From positions 3,520,001 through 3,584,000 of the forward strand of contig JARZZO010000011.1 in the NCBI GenBank assembly GCA_030544215.1: 64,000 nucleotides of DNA, in the 5' to 3' direction. Each line of letters opens with the position of its first letter. The first letter of the stretch is position 1. Positions 1-16,000 of this stretch are shown in pieces. A program made the translations under genes and the position numbers. Origin of the DNA: Zantedeschia hybrid cultivar. Taxonomy: Eukaryota; Streptophyta; Magnoliopsida; Alismatales; Araceae. The notes beneath the pieces were generated by a model. It did no database searches. It worked only from the letters and a program-made list of their open reading frames with translations, and was not told the DNA's origin.

Positions 1-1516
1 CCAGGGTTACAGAGATCACCTACGTCCACATCCACGAGTGCGATGACTTCTCGGTGCGTCCACAAAACCTAATCTTCGATCTTCTCCGTCGATGGCACAC
101 ACGATGAACCTATTAGCAGAACACGCATGCCATGGGGAGTTTTAGATCTCTAGTTGGGGTACGACGTCCATGCAAACAGATTGCCAATTATTCCCATAAT
201 TCATCTGATTATATATGCAAAACATTTTAAGAAAGTATAGATTCTGAAGGATAAGGATTTATGCCATTATGTGTACAGTCTCATCTGAGTCTTCCATGCC
301 CCGTTGTTATAGATGATCAAGAAATCATTAGATATGAATCTTTAAGAATTAAAATCTCACTTATATACAATCCTTCTTGAAAATAACATACCCTAGGGGT
401 CGGGAAAGGGAGAGAGAAACTTATTAGTATACCTGTTCCATTGATTGATGTTCTTTTCTCAAGATTTCTTAGTACATTTTCTAGTGGAAGAGCTCAAGCA
501 AGCCATTATTAATTTGCGTCTGTTGAAAGTAGGTTTAACCTCACATTAAAACTCAACTCTGACCCCCTTAACATGTCCCCAAGTAGCAAATCGTAATGCA
601 CTAACACTCTTGCATTTCTCATGGTTCGTCTGATCTGAGTCTCTTGTTATTTCTGTGTGCTCTTTTTGGAATTCACATGGGGATCGGTCATACACTCAAA
701 AGTGGCAGCTCTTTTACACTTTTGCAGGCTTGCACACCCTTTATTTTCGCTTTACCTTCTTGCCTTTTCTGTTTCTTTTTACCTTCTTTCCAAACGGGGA
801 AGTGGTTTTTCGCCGGAAGCAGCTCACCACGTTTGATGATGAAACAGATCGGGGTGTTCTGCTTCCCGGCGGGGGCGACGCTCCCCCTGCACGATCACCC
901 GGAGATGGTGGTGCTCAGCAAGGTGCTCTACGGCTCCGTCTCCGCCAGGTCCTACGACTGGGTCGGCCCGCCACCTGATCCCGCGTCCAAGAAATGTAAG
1001 CAAACTCGTCCACTTGCAGTGATTGAGTAATACTTGTTGCACCCTATCTGAGGCAGTGCAGATTAACCAGTGGATCAGATGACACCTGGGGTTTAACATC
1101 TTGCAGAGTGCTGATCAGTGGAACTACTGTGTCCTCTGATCCATCGATCAGACGGATGCATTCCACTGTCTGCCCCCAGGGGATGGATCAAGTATTAATC
1201 TTTTTAGTTAGTGGTTATTTGGTCTGTTATAAGACACACAGATTTTTGTATATTGATCTTCGTAAAATTTCTGACTCCTACATATTATTATAAAAATTTC
1301 AGTCAAAATGTTAAGGATTTCAACTGAATATGGTAGAAAAACTGATATTTTTGTACGTATGTATGTATGTATACTCTTGACTTCACTATAGTTGACAGTA
1401 ATCTTTCCAACATATTCAATTACAGTTCACACCGTATGTCTACAACCTTCTTAAGGATGTCTCAAGTAATTTATAATATTACATGAGTATATATATATAT
1501 ATAAATATATATATAC

Positions 1517-1551
<35 letters not shown>

Positions 1552-1564
1552 CATATATATATAA

Positions 1565-1649
<85 letters not shown>

Positions 1650-2872
1650 GGGAAGGAATCAAATGAGTCCCCCTCAAAAACTTCTCTTCTTCATGTTTAC
1701 AAAAGTACTAAGATTTATTAATAATTTTTAAATATTTAAATAGGTTCCTTAGAGTTGTTCTCATCTTTGAGGATTTAATTTTCATCCTCCTTAGAGTTGT
1801 TCTCATCTTCGAGGATTTAATTTTTATCGTCTGATATTGACGATCAATCTTAATCGTTCGATCAGATATATATCAAAAATCAACATCTAAAAATATTAAA
1901 AAAATAATAAATTCATCATATTAGTCTTTAAGATTGATTTCATCTCTTAAAATTTTAATTTTGATTTTCAATCACGACACATTTGATTAGGTGATTATGA
2001 TTAAATTTTTGATACAACAATGAAAATTAAAACTAACATAGAAAGAAATATTTGGATCTTTTAAAACTTTTAAAATTTTTATTTATTTGTAAAAGATGAA
2101 GAAATAAGAATTTCGAAGGGGGACACAACTAAGTTAGATAGTCCTATAAAATAATATGAAATATCATGAAATTTTATTTTACTTTTTTTTAATATTTGGT
2201 TGTTGTAAAGACTTGCGGATTCCAGCATGCATGGTGACGAGTATATCTCTTGATTTTAATTTTCAGCCTAAAATCATCATTAAATTAAGAATTCTAAAAT
2301 CAGCAGTCTTAAAATCGAAAGATTGCAATAGTTTATAGCACATCAAATAACTCGCACTCGGCCCAACTCACTAGCATTTCATCAAACACTTTGTTCATGT
2401 ACTGCTGCCATACATATATAAATCTCACTCGTGCGTGCTGCCATGGATGAATGCAGACGGGCTGGCGAGGCTGGTGATGGACGACCGGGTGCTGGCGGCA
2501 CCGTGCAGGGCGTCGGTCCTGTTCCCCAGGAGCGGCGGGAATTTGCACTCCTTCACCGCGGTCACGCCATGCGCCATCCTGGACGTGCTAGCGCCGCCCT
2601 ACTCCGATGAGCTCGGGCGTCCCTCGACCTACTTCTCCGAGATGCCTATCCCTGCCCTTTCCGGTACCCTCACCGCGCACATTTCCATTTCCTCGGCTTC
2701 TTTGGAAACCCGTGCTTGGCTCTTGGGTTGATCATATAGATGACAGTGGTTAATTTGTGCTGTGCATGCAGGTTACGCGATGCTGGAGGAGAGAGAAGTG
2801 CCGGATGACCTGGTTGTGATGTGTGCTCCCTATCTTGGCCCAGAGCTCGCCATTGACGTGGACTTCAGCTAG
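1..2872 (+). CDS. PCO: plant cysteine oxidase (PCO), 5' end outside window
   Basis: This gene encodes a non-haem iron thiol dioxygenase that oxidises the N-terminal cysteine of proteins such as group VII ERF factors, marking them for the N-degron pathway when oxygen is present. Four exons can be read: 1-53, 848-995, 2457-2663 and 2772-2872, with GT..AG introns and the stop TAG at 2870-2872. Exon 1 reads [13 protein letters not shown]. Exon 2 carries the iron-binding pair in LPLHDHPEM and the block [11 protein letters not shown]. Exon 3 carries the third ligand in GGNLHSF and the family block [14 protein letters not shown] [14 protein letters not shown]. Exon 4 ends in a short acidic tail. The order of blocks matches the whole C-terminal two thirds of the family; the N-terminus, about 100 residues in relatives, lies before the window. 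The second intron is 1.46 kb and holds a long TA repeat. No break is seen in the visible reading frame. Confidence 0.92.
1488..1648. repeat. (TA)n microsatellite with interspersed TACATA
   Basis: About 160 bases of almost pure TA, broken at intervals by TACATA and TAAATA, inside the second visible intron of the PCO gene. Long TA tracts expand and contract easily, so its length probably differs between individuals. Confidence 0.95.
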
Positions 2873-3302
2873 CTTGAGTTGGGATCACTTAGAGCTACAG
2901 TTATGTCAAACTCGGTACTCACCTGTGAATTATACGATATGGAGCCTGTTTTGCAAAAAATTTCCTCGACTGTCATATTGTTTGACACAGAAATTTTTAT
3001 GCAAATATGTTGGGATAGTTTAGCTGCAGTTGGGGATCGATTGAGCTCGCCCATTGGCTGTACTATCGCACTCTTGGCAGCCTTCATGTTGTTCTTTTGT
3101 ACATGCACCGTGTATATATGATAGTCAGAATGCATGTGAGTACTGGGGATTCAGAGTTCATTACTACTACTCCACCACCATTGCCTATAATCATTCAGCT
3201 TAATTTGCATGAGTAAACGTTCTTCTCCATGGACATTATATATAGTACGGGTTCTTGTAGGTTAAATTTCACAAAAGATGATGGCGTTGTAACTGGGATG
3301 CA

Positions 3303-3334
<32 letters not shown>

Positions 3335-6008
3335 CTGGGAAATGAGTTTACATTTGAACAGGGGGTGGTTGTTTAGAGATTTAGGTGGGTCTAGTCATAT
3401 ATGTAGTGGTTCAAGGTGTCTAACCTTTGATTAAATTACTCCGGTGTTTAAAATTTTGAAAAAAAAAATCTAGGTGTACTTCTCTAATTTAGATGTACCT
3501 TCCCTCTAATTTTCACCGTTTTATCTTCCGTGAATGTTAGGAAATTGTGCTATGTATTTTACCTGTTAGAATATTTTCAAATTGAAGATAAAAACAGCAT
3601 ACCTTTAACATTGACTTCTTTATAAATATAGAATACATAAATACAGTAACCTTTTAGTGGGGGGGCGGGAGGGTTGGGGTTGGGGTTGGGCCTTGTTCCC
3701 CCTGGTTGCAATCGCAGTACAAATCATACGCTGGTTTCACCATTACACTCAAGCATGGTTGGTGACACGTGGTTCAAAAAAAATTGAAATAAATTCTTGA
3801 TTGACATGTATAAGGAAAGGTAAACTGAAGAACTTAATTTTGGGTTAAAACCAAATACAGTTTCCCTATTTCTGATACTTTTGAGAATTCGACGATAGTA
3901 TATACAAAGTGTATGTTAAAGGTAGCCACAATGCTCTTACACATGTACCTTTTGAAGAATTTAGCATAACATTATGCATACAAGTAAGGAAAGGTTCTAG
4001 GAGCTTAGTAAGGAACGCAACAGTATCATTTTACTATTGCTCACTAAGGTGGCCTTGTTAACACCATTTAGTATCTAAGATACTAACTAGTCACTGCAAA
4101 TCATCTTATGATATTTTATCATATATAGTATGCTAATTTTGAGCAACCCTCTATATGCTAGCCAATTTTCGGTCAATAGGTAGTAGTAACATTTTTCACT
4201 AATGTGTATGTGAATAAAGAAAATGATGTGTTTGAGTGCCTGTGTGTGTGTGATTCATGAGATATATATATATATATATATAAATGAAACTTCTCAGGGT
4301 GGACATACCACTTTAAAGTGATGGGACTATGGGAGAGCTCTTGTTAGGTTAGGAATATTTAGGAGTTATTTTCATGGCCATGAGGAGGAGAACTAATTTA
4401 TTTGAGGGAAAGAAAGGGTCGACAGATGGGGGTTAGATGCTTTCATGCTAAATGACCATTAATGGGCTGAAGGGGCATTGTTGGATTGAAGAGGAAAATA
4501 TCTCGATTAGAAAAACCTTAGACCTTTTTGTTGATGATTGAGCTTTAATCAATCAGATGATTTTATCAACCATATTTAGTGTTTATTCATTTCTCTAAAA
4601 CAAGCAAATTGGAGTTATTCTGCGAAAAAGGCAACGTGTCAATGTTTTGTTACAACTACAAAATAAAAATAAGTAGCCAATCCCCATAACATAGTATTAT
4701 TTGATTAAGTGATGGGAAAAAGATTAGATCTCATCGTAATTCCTGCGATTAATTCACTAAAGAACATAAAAAAAAAGGAAAAAATTTCTATTAAAAGTCG
4801 CATAAATAAACAATCATGTCAATTCAAACAAATAAACTCTTTGATTTTGTTTCCTATACCTATAATAAATTTATATCATCCACGGACCACCTATCAAAGA
4901 AGATCCATCCCTTTTAAACCCCACAATTCCTCGGATGAGTTGTGTTCCATACCTTTGTCTGTTGCCGTCAACTTGTGGACCTTTCCAAATGGGTACCCTG
5001 CAATAAGGATGTGAACGGGTCAGATTCACTGCAATCTAAGATAGATCCGTAACTCTATCCTTTATGTCCCAGGTTTAGAAACTTCGTCTATTAGATGACA
5101 TGTAAGCTAAAAATAAATGGTCAGATAATAAGATTGTCAGCATATAATAAGCATTTTATCTAAAAACATGGCATCCGTTATTTTATCTATTATGCATCTT
5201 AGTTTAGAAAAATCATCTGTTAACTGTTCTATAAATTAATAATCGATCGAATATCTGATCATGGGATAACATTTGTATCCTTACTCTACAGGCTGGCACA
5301 GCCTATGTTGGGTTGCCAACCCTGGCCCCCATTGGTTGAATGGGCTCAGCCCACATGCTTTTGCGGGCCACTTCAATGTCGATTGCACGCATGTGGATGG
5401 GAACACCGAGGACCCGTCGCCAGATAGTGGAGTAGAAGGGGACTTTTATGTTATCATTAGTATTGAAACTGTAGATTTAACCTTACTAGAAACATAATGG
5501 CATATATGCTATTCTTATTAATGAAATTAAGTTAAATGCTATGGCTGTTCCTAAAATATACGGAGAATATTTGCTTCCTTTTTCAGGTTCGTTTATCAAA
5601 GAAATTAGATGATTATGATATTCTTATGTTGAATGCATCATCAAAATGCATGTTAATGTGACTTTTGTTCAGTTCTACCTTTTTTATGTGTTTAGTAAAA
5701 CCTTAATTAGAAGATATTTTGACTTTAAGTGATCATGGACTGTTATACTAGTAAGGTCCTCTCTCATAATCCTATTTTTCCCAATTAAAGACACTCTAAT
5801 TTAGATCAGTGCAAGGCTGGCTAAATAACGATTACGAGGAGAGATACCTGTGGATAAAAATATAAGAAATTAATTAGACAGTTTAAGGAGTCTGACATTT
5901 TTTATGCCCCTTGCCAATTTTTTGCTGATCTTTCAGCTTTCATTTTTTTAGCGGATATTAATTTTCAGCACTTCGTAATGGATCATCAAAATCTTAGTTA
6001 TAATTGAT
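2873..6008. other. intergenic, AT-rich, no gene seen
   Basis: The 3.1 kb after the PCO stop holds no convincing coding sequence. Short TA runs lie near 3308-3332 and 4261-4281, and a G-rich tract lies at 3659-3690. The open frames at 4709-5014 and 5273-5497 show no recognisable domain and have no supporting splice or codon signal. Confidence 0.7.
3659..3690 (+). other. G-rich tract with quadruplex potential
   Basis: Six G runs of three or more lie within 32 bases, including three TTGGGG-like units. This meets the usual G3+N1-7 pattern for an intramolecular G-quadruplex. It lies about 0.8 kb after the PCO stop codon. Confidence 0.6.
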
Positions 6009-6672
6009 GTTGCCGAGGCAATCATTGTCAAACTCCAAAGTCGGAATCTAATAACCAGCCGGTGACCGAGAGCCGAGGAAGATCCGGTCCGAAGGGGATG
6101 AGTCGGATGTAGATTGTAGCTCTTACAGAGAAAGAGAAACTAGTCAGGAAGGGTCCCAGGGCCAGGCTCGAAGGAACCCCCTCCAATGGTTAAGTCAGCA
6201 ATAAGCCTAATGAAAGTTTTTATGTTTTTGAGAGAGATGAAGGCTTAATCAATTGTGTATCTTTTTCGATTGAATAGTGTCCCTCTTATAGCGGGAGATG
6301 AGGGTTTCTTTATTGTGGCAAGCGATGTAGGACTATAGGAATTGACGGAAAACTTCGAGAGTAACTTGAGAGTTAGTGGGCTTAAAACCGGTAAGTGGCC
6401 GATCGAGATGGGCCGGAGCGGTCTCGGCCCTTTACACACCTAGGCCGAACTTGAGCAATTCATATTTCACTACGCCGAATGGACTGGATCTTTGTCGGCC
6501 CAATAAATGTCTGGACCGGATCAAAATAGGCTACAACTTGGTAATCGGACAGGGATCATCTCGACCCGTCACGAATACGGGCTACCATAGTGACCGAACG
6601 GCGCTCGGCCCATTCTTGAACTGGGACTGGGCCGAATCATTGGGCTTAGCTGGGTTTTTCCCCATCAATAAT
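6009..6672 (+). mobile_element. LTR-retrotransposon LTR remnant (probably solo LTR)
   Basis: The segment begins TGTTGCCGAGG and is GC-richer than its AT-rich surroundings. It shares wording with the left end of the older retroelement near 13,200 (a GAGTCGGATGTAGA block followed by a short leader and a CCCTTTTATA or CCTCTTATAG block). It ends near ...TTCCCCATCA. No coding region follows and no clear 5-bp target duplication was found, so its exact ends are uncertain. Confidence 0.5.
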
Positions 6673-6802
6673 ATAATAAAGTTAATGACTTAAATCGTTA
6701 AGACCTTTGGTATGTTAATAGCTAAACTCTTAAGAATTTAAGGCGTTAATATCACTATGTTATTATATTATTAATTAAGCTACTATATTATGATGTTGAA
6801 GA

Positions 6803-7315
6803 CAGTGGCGGACTCAGAAACTTTATTCAGTGGGGTCACTCGGATCATCATTAAATATATTAATATTTTATTTTTGTTATATTAAAAATATTAAAATATT
6901 AAAAAAAAAAAATTAATCATTATAAAAATGATATACGTCAATAAAGATGATATACTTTGTTACGAGAATTTTTTCTTCTAGATGTACTCATCGAATTTTT
7001 TATTAAATCATAAATATAAATCATAATAGTATGTAAAAAATCTAGTAGAATTGAACTCCAAATGAGACTGGGTCTGTGGGTCATCTAAAAAATCCAGTAG
7101 GATCACCTTATACCTAAATTTAAAACTTACCTTATTAAATTAAGACCCTTATAATAAACTTCTAAAATTTTAGTGGGGTCCATCTAAAAAATTTAGTGGG
7201 GTCACTTTATACCTAAATTTAAAACTTATCATATTAAATTAAGACCCCTATAATAAAATTCTAAAATTTTAATGGGGTCCTAGGACCCCACTGAAACCCG
7301 CTGGATCCGCCACTG
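6803..7315. mobile_element. non-autonomous hAT-type DNA transposon (MITE)
   Basis: The element starts CAGTGGCGGACTCAG and ends CTGGATCCGCCACTG, which are near-perfect inverted repeats. It is flanked by the perfect 8-bp duplication GTTGAAGA at 6795-6802 and 7316-7323, the size made by hAT transposases. The 513-bp body has no reading frame of note. It holds a direct duplication of about 130 bp, both units containing ACCTAAATTTAAAACTTA and a GTGGGGTC block. Confidence 0.88.
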
Positions 7316-7323
7316 GTTGAAGA

Positions 7324-8107
7324 TCCATTGTAAACAATTGTTAAGAGGCAGTAAAAAGTAATATAAGATAAAAAGTAGAAGATGGACGGTGAACCAAAAA
7401 ACTAATGGGGAGCACAAAATAATATCGAACTTCAAGTCTAATTAGAATTCATTAAAAACGTGGACAAAATAAAAAGTTTAACAATACAAATTGCAATCCT
7501 TTAGATTGGTTACAAGAAGCGCACACGCAGAAAAATTGAACGACAAGCAAAAAAGGGCAAGTGGACTTTTATTCTTGGCCGTCCATCCTTATCCCTTTGT
7601 ATTATTTCATTTTATTATTCCCGGGGCCCCACGAAACGAACGGCCGTGATGTCTTCAAGTTTCAACGTGCCGGGGAGGATTGACCACTGTTGTCCAACCA
7701 CTACGTGGGTCTGTCCAGCGTGTCATAGTAGACCCACCGAACAGACGGCAGGGGACGGTGATGATGCGACATCGAGATATTTGACGGCCAGTGATCGCCG
7801 ATCCTGCATCTTCTGTTTCGCGGCGCACGTTTAGGTCCGGGGGGATCTGGTCAGGCACCGCTGCCCAAAAGGAACCGCCCAAACAGCAAAAATAAGTAAT
7901 TAAATAAATGTTAAAGGACAAAAAATTGCAAAATTCCGTTTAATGAAAACAAGTCCACGAGAGGGGGACGTCGACAGCTGCGCGTCCGCCCCCTGCCAGC
8001 TGTACTTCTGCTCACCGCCTGCGTTACTCCCGCCTCCTCCGCACCATCGACCGCAAGAATAAGTAGAAGGTAGCGGAGCAACGAAGGTGTAGGTTAATAA
8101 GATTCTG
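7324..8107. other. upstream region of the 14-3-3 gene
   Basis: The sequence changes here from AT-rich to GC-rich, as expected when approaching a GC-rich first exon. No coding frame is supported. No single TATA box stands out. Confidence 0.5.
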
Positions 8108-8227
8108 GTCACTAGGTCGTCTTCTTCCTCCCCGCGGTCTTTCTCTTTCTCTCTCTAACCAATAGCAGATCTCTCTCTCTCTCTCTCTCTAAGCGGGTGG
8201 GCGGCAACGGCGGCGGCGGCGGCGGTG
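8108..8227 (+). promoter_or_regulatory. pyrimidine-rich 5' leader of the 14-3-3 gene
   Basis: Two CT-rich blocks, including an uninterrupted (CT)n at about 8170-8191, lead into a (GGC)n stretch just before the start codon at 8228. CT-rich leaders are common in plant 14-3-3 and other highly expressed genes. The transcription start cannot be fixed from sequence. Confidence 0.4.
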
Positions 8228-11391
<3,164 letters not shown>

Positions 11392-13059
11392 AAGTCTGAA
11401 GCATATATTTATTAAGGGTTTCATCTACCCATGTTTGAACCATGGTGGTCGCTTCTTTTCCATTTCCCTTCCCCCCTGTATGGAGTTTTTAGGATTTCCA
11501 CCCCACACATTGACCTGCTTTTTAAGGTTCCTCGCTTTTGTTAGCATGTGTTTGTTATGATCATGATGACAATGATGATGTCTGTTCGATTTTCTCAAGA
11601 TAAGAGATTTGATGCTGCCATGTTGTAATTGGAAAGACCAGAAGTTCTGTTCTCTTGTATCTGTTTATTAGTTCCCCCGTATAATGTTTAATGACATTCT
11701 GTGGTGTTCTATTGTCCAGTCTATGATTTCATCTTATCTCTTCTCTAGTTTCTACATCTATAATTGCGCTTCAAGTTTTCCATCAAATGCTAACAAGTGA
11801 CCGTTATAGTACCAAGCTTGCGTGCACCTTTTGTCTTTGTGAAATTCTGATGTAGTGGCTTGCATCATCAGTGTAATAGGTAGAGGATATGCAATGGAGA
11901 ACCAAAAGGTGTCTGACGTGTAGTCGAGTTGTCTGAGAAGCATTCTTCCAATTTACAAAGTTCACATCACCATCACATATTCTAACTCCACGTCACCACA
12001 TCTCTATCAAGATTCCCTCTTTGAGATAATTGTTCTTTGTCATGTTAGCGTGGTTACCTCAACTTTTCAATTAAATCGTAATAAAGATGTGTGTCCTGGG
12101 TGAACGCTAAGAGAGGTGGACCCCGCAACCATAGGCTGCCCACCTCCTCTGAGATTGGATTGCCTGCTCTCTCCATATGGATAAGAAAGGGTGAAAGGGG
12201 GAAATTCACCTCTAGTTTCGTAGTCTGATTTGGACGTAGGGTGGCGAATGAGGGAGTTGCATTGTGAGGGCCGGGGGTACAGAAGGTCTAGGTGCCTAAC
12301 CTTGAGCTATTATTGAAATTGGCAGTCGTGAGGAATGGGACAAAGGGGCTGCTTGTTGCAATTTATGGAAGACGTGAATGGAGTTACTATGACCTAAATT
12401 TTTGTGAATATACGTATCATAAATATATTGCCTGTTTCTTTTGTTTGATGCGTGAACCGAATTGAATTTGTTATAAACTTTTTGTAAGCTTAATCTAGAG
12501 TGGAAAGGCCTTCTCCGAGATAAACCCAGTCCATGTTGGTTTACGGAAAATTCGCTTGAGGCCTTGGCTTTATGGTACATTTGAGCCAGCATATGGTAAA
12601 AGTTTTATTTGTTTAAATTAAGGTTATGGTAAAAAATGAGTTTTTCGATGAACTGAAACTAATTTACATCTAGCATCCAAACAAGGTTTAACACAAAGGA
12701 GACCCACGTAGTTGGGGGACCAGGCTCGCAAATACCAAGTGTTCTGATCCTGCTCTAAACCCACCATACGCAGTAAAACGTTGACGGATGAGCACCAGAA
12801 ACATATGAGGAGAAACGCAAAGGCAAAAGGATATTACCTTATGTATATGATAACAAGAAGTCGAGAACGACACTACTGTGCGGTCAGATTCTTAAATGCC
12901 ACGAAGCTCCCCACTCCCAGCGTCATCTGCCGATCTACAGGTGCTGCGACAGTTGCAGGCGGGTGTCTGCACCAGCTGCTAAGTGGACTGATTTTTCTTT
13001 TAAATGGGAATGATCTGATCAAAATCAGATAGCTCCGTTACCATTAGTCACTGTGATAA
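11392..13059. other. 3' flank of the 14-3-3 gene, no gene seen
   Basis: The first part should be the 3' untranslated region of the 14-3-3 transcript. The rest is unique-looking sequence with only short open frames that match no family I recognise. Confidence 0.6.
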
Positions 13060-16000
13060 CATCAACAGTAATTTGTCATTACATCATGTTGCATTGGAGA
13101 TTCGTCTGCTTTGAATCGAACGGCTAAGACTCTTTGGATCACAAAAGACTCTTTGTGCTCCTACAAAATAAATATCAAGTCAGAGAAGACCCCGGTTGTG
13201 ATCCGGGAGATTCAAGAGAACCTCCTCCTATGCCTAAGTTAGAGTGTGTAGGTACGAAGAGAAAGTAGGGAGTCGGATGTAGAGTGTACCTTTTCTAGGG
13301 TACCCAAGAGTCCCTTTTATAAGGGCAGGTCTGAGATAATAACCAAGTCTGATCGGGGAATGTACCAATGGAAGCTCGGTCCAATCCTCCGACGGGATGA
13401 GACTCTAGCTTCCCTTATCTGGGACTCTGAAGTTGATCCAGGGGAAGGTTCCTTCGGTAGGAAGTCTACTGACATTTGCTGGGCGTCAGAGTCCACTTAA
13501 GATTAGGGTGCTCCCCGTTAGAGACTGGATGCATGGGCCCACCGACTGAAAGACCCATTAGTTCCGGGCAACAAGCCAGTGCGTTCTTTTGCGGGCCGGC
13601 CCACCTAGCAAATGGGCCAGCGAGATTGGGCCCTCTCACTAGTCCTCCTGCTCCGGAGGGCGAGGTGCAGCCTTCGGAACAGTCAAACTGCAAGTGGGGC
13701 CGACGCATTAAATGCCGGCGAGAAGTGTCCCGCCCCTTCATCCAAGGGCAGGAGGTCATGATTCAAATAGCACACGTGTAGCGTCCGCGGGTGGGCACCA
13801 ATTCAACAGTTGAGCCAGTCCGAGGTAGGGCATCTTTTCACCTGTCAAAGGAGGTGAAACACTTCTACCGAATGAACGCTTCTAGCAGGATTTGGAAGGA
13901 GATAAAAAAACCCCAGGACGAGGGCAGAAGGTCATCTCTGCTCGAGCCTTCCGCTCAACACCTTCGCTCAAACTTTACTTCCTCAAGCCCCCCTGAGCCA
14001 TCTGCTTCTCTTCTCTATGTGCTCTAATGGCCCATCGTGCAGGACAAGTATCCAAGGACATGTCGTACGCTAGAGGGGTCGAAGCCAACCGTGAGGTGAT
14101 GCAACCATCAGTATGCTTGGAAAGATGCCTAGCGAACATCCAAACAAAATTCAACATTCCAGAAGAGTACAAGCTATGCGTCCCTCATGGCGATCAGTGA
14201 ATCTACGACAGGAGGAGCAACTCGTTCATGTCCTATGAGGCCATGTTCGAGGCGAGCTTTCGACTGTCGATCCCGACATGCGTGGAGCGGCTCCTGAATT
14301 ACTTTCAACTGGCGCTAGGGCAAATAATGTTGAACTTGTGGCGGCTAATCATCGGTTTCTTTATCCTTGCGAAGGAGCTCGGCTGTGTGGAGCCCTTGCC
14401 AGCGATGCTACATCTCGCGTTCCAATCGAAGAGGGGCGCAAAAGCTGACAACCACGGGTTCGTCCAAATAGAGCCCCGTGAGAAGGCCTTATTCCATCTA
14501 ACAAGCTTTAGCAAGGTTGCCTACTAGAAGGAGTGTTTCTTCTGGGTGATCGAGCAAGAATGGGAGCACTGGCTGTTCCCCGTTACCTTCCAGGATCTCT
14601 CCATCGGGCCATCTGTGGACACGCCGCTAGACCCGGTGCCTCCAGATAAGGCCCTGGTGGTCACGACTATTCAACAGGGGCCTCGTCCATAGATTGTCGA
14701 CGTGGTAACGGAGGAGAGATTGGAGACAGCGGACCTGAGAGGCCTACCGGTCCCAAGTAAACGTCTTCCTAGTATGTAATTTAACTTTCTCCTTTGTCTT
14801 TTTTTCTCTTAACACTGATCAACGTCCACTTTTATGCTCAGGGGTTGGCGCCCGTTCCCCACAGTTTGTGATGGGAGAAGTTCCGGGTGCAGTTCCTCTT
14901 CGAGATCCGTGAAAGGCTGCGGTAGTGACAGTGGCCAAATCCAGGGAGGTCCGAGAATTCATCTGCCCTGACATCAAGAGGCAGAGCAAGAGGAGGGGCG
15001 ACAGAACAACTGCAAGCATGCCTAATCCTTTCTTGTTCCCTCCATGCCCTTGGGTCGGGGTATGAAAAGGTGTTGATTTCACAACCCAGTCCAGACGACC
15101 CCTGCTGGCGGTGGCGAGAGAGGAGGCAGGACGTTGCGGCCGTCCTAGCGGCATCTCAGGCAATCCCTCAAGCAGAAAGGACCGAGGGATCACCTAAATC
15201 TAACCTCCCCCTCTCCCAAATAATGCGAAGGGAAGCCGTGCCCGAGGAGCCTGATGCGAGCAGTCTGGGGGCGATAAGCTTGCCCGCCTCGCACGACTTG
15301 GCATCCGCCTCTATGGTAGCGTCAAGTGAGGAGACGAAAAGTGAGGAAGGTAGCGCGGTCGATGGGGACGCCAAAGTAGCGGAGGAAGTATGGCCCTCCT
15401 CCTCAGGAAGCCAGGGGGCTGGAGGAGAGGAATTGGCAGCGTCCCCCTCGAGAGCGACCACGTGCTCTCCCGCGACAGGAGAGGTATCTCACCGAGCCCC
15501 CGACCGTTGAAAAGGCTCCACAGAGGGGATCGGCGACCAGGTATGTTTATGGCTTCTGATATGTTTTGATCCGCTTGGTCGATGGACAAATTGTTTGGTT
15601 ACTTAAAGATAGGCCTCGTGTTTGTAGAAGAGGCGGCCGGTGATGAATTAGGGGTTGGAGCGGATGAGCCCAAGTCATGGAGCTCGAGGAGCCAACAACA
15701 AGTGAGGGGGGAACGGGTGTTTCCCCGAGCCCCCGGGCGGCAACGAGGCCACAGCTTGAGGAAGGGGGCAACAGGAGCACCCACCCCTTAGTGCCTCCTC
15801 CTACTGCGGAAGGCAGAGACATCCTAGAAGCCATGGTCGCCGAGGCAGAGGGTCGGGCGGTGAAGTTTCGTCTAGAGCGGCTTAGGAGCCTGAAGGTCCC
15901 CGTGCACTCTCTGCGGCTGGCCTCTCCACCCAGCAAGAAGTCGGGGATTTTTCCTGGCCGCCCTATCACTAAGGGCGAAGCGCTCGCGGGAGAGGTCCAG

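Noticed and set aside
1471..1677. Minus-strand frame encoding YIYIYMYIY repeats
   Set aside because: It is only the translation of the TA microsatellite.
4709..5497. Two frames of 101 and 74 residues in the first intergenic region
   Set aside because: No domain, no splice context and no codon bias; likely chance.
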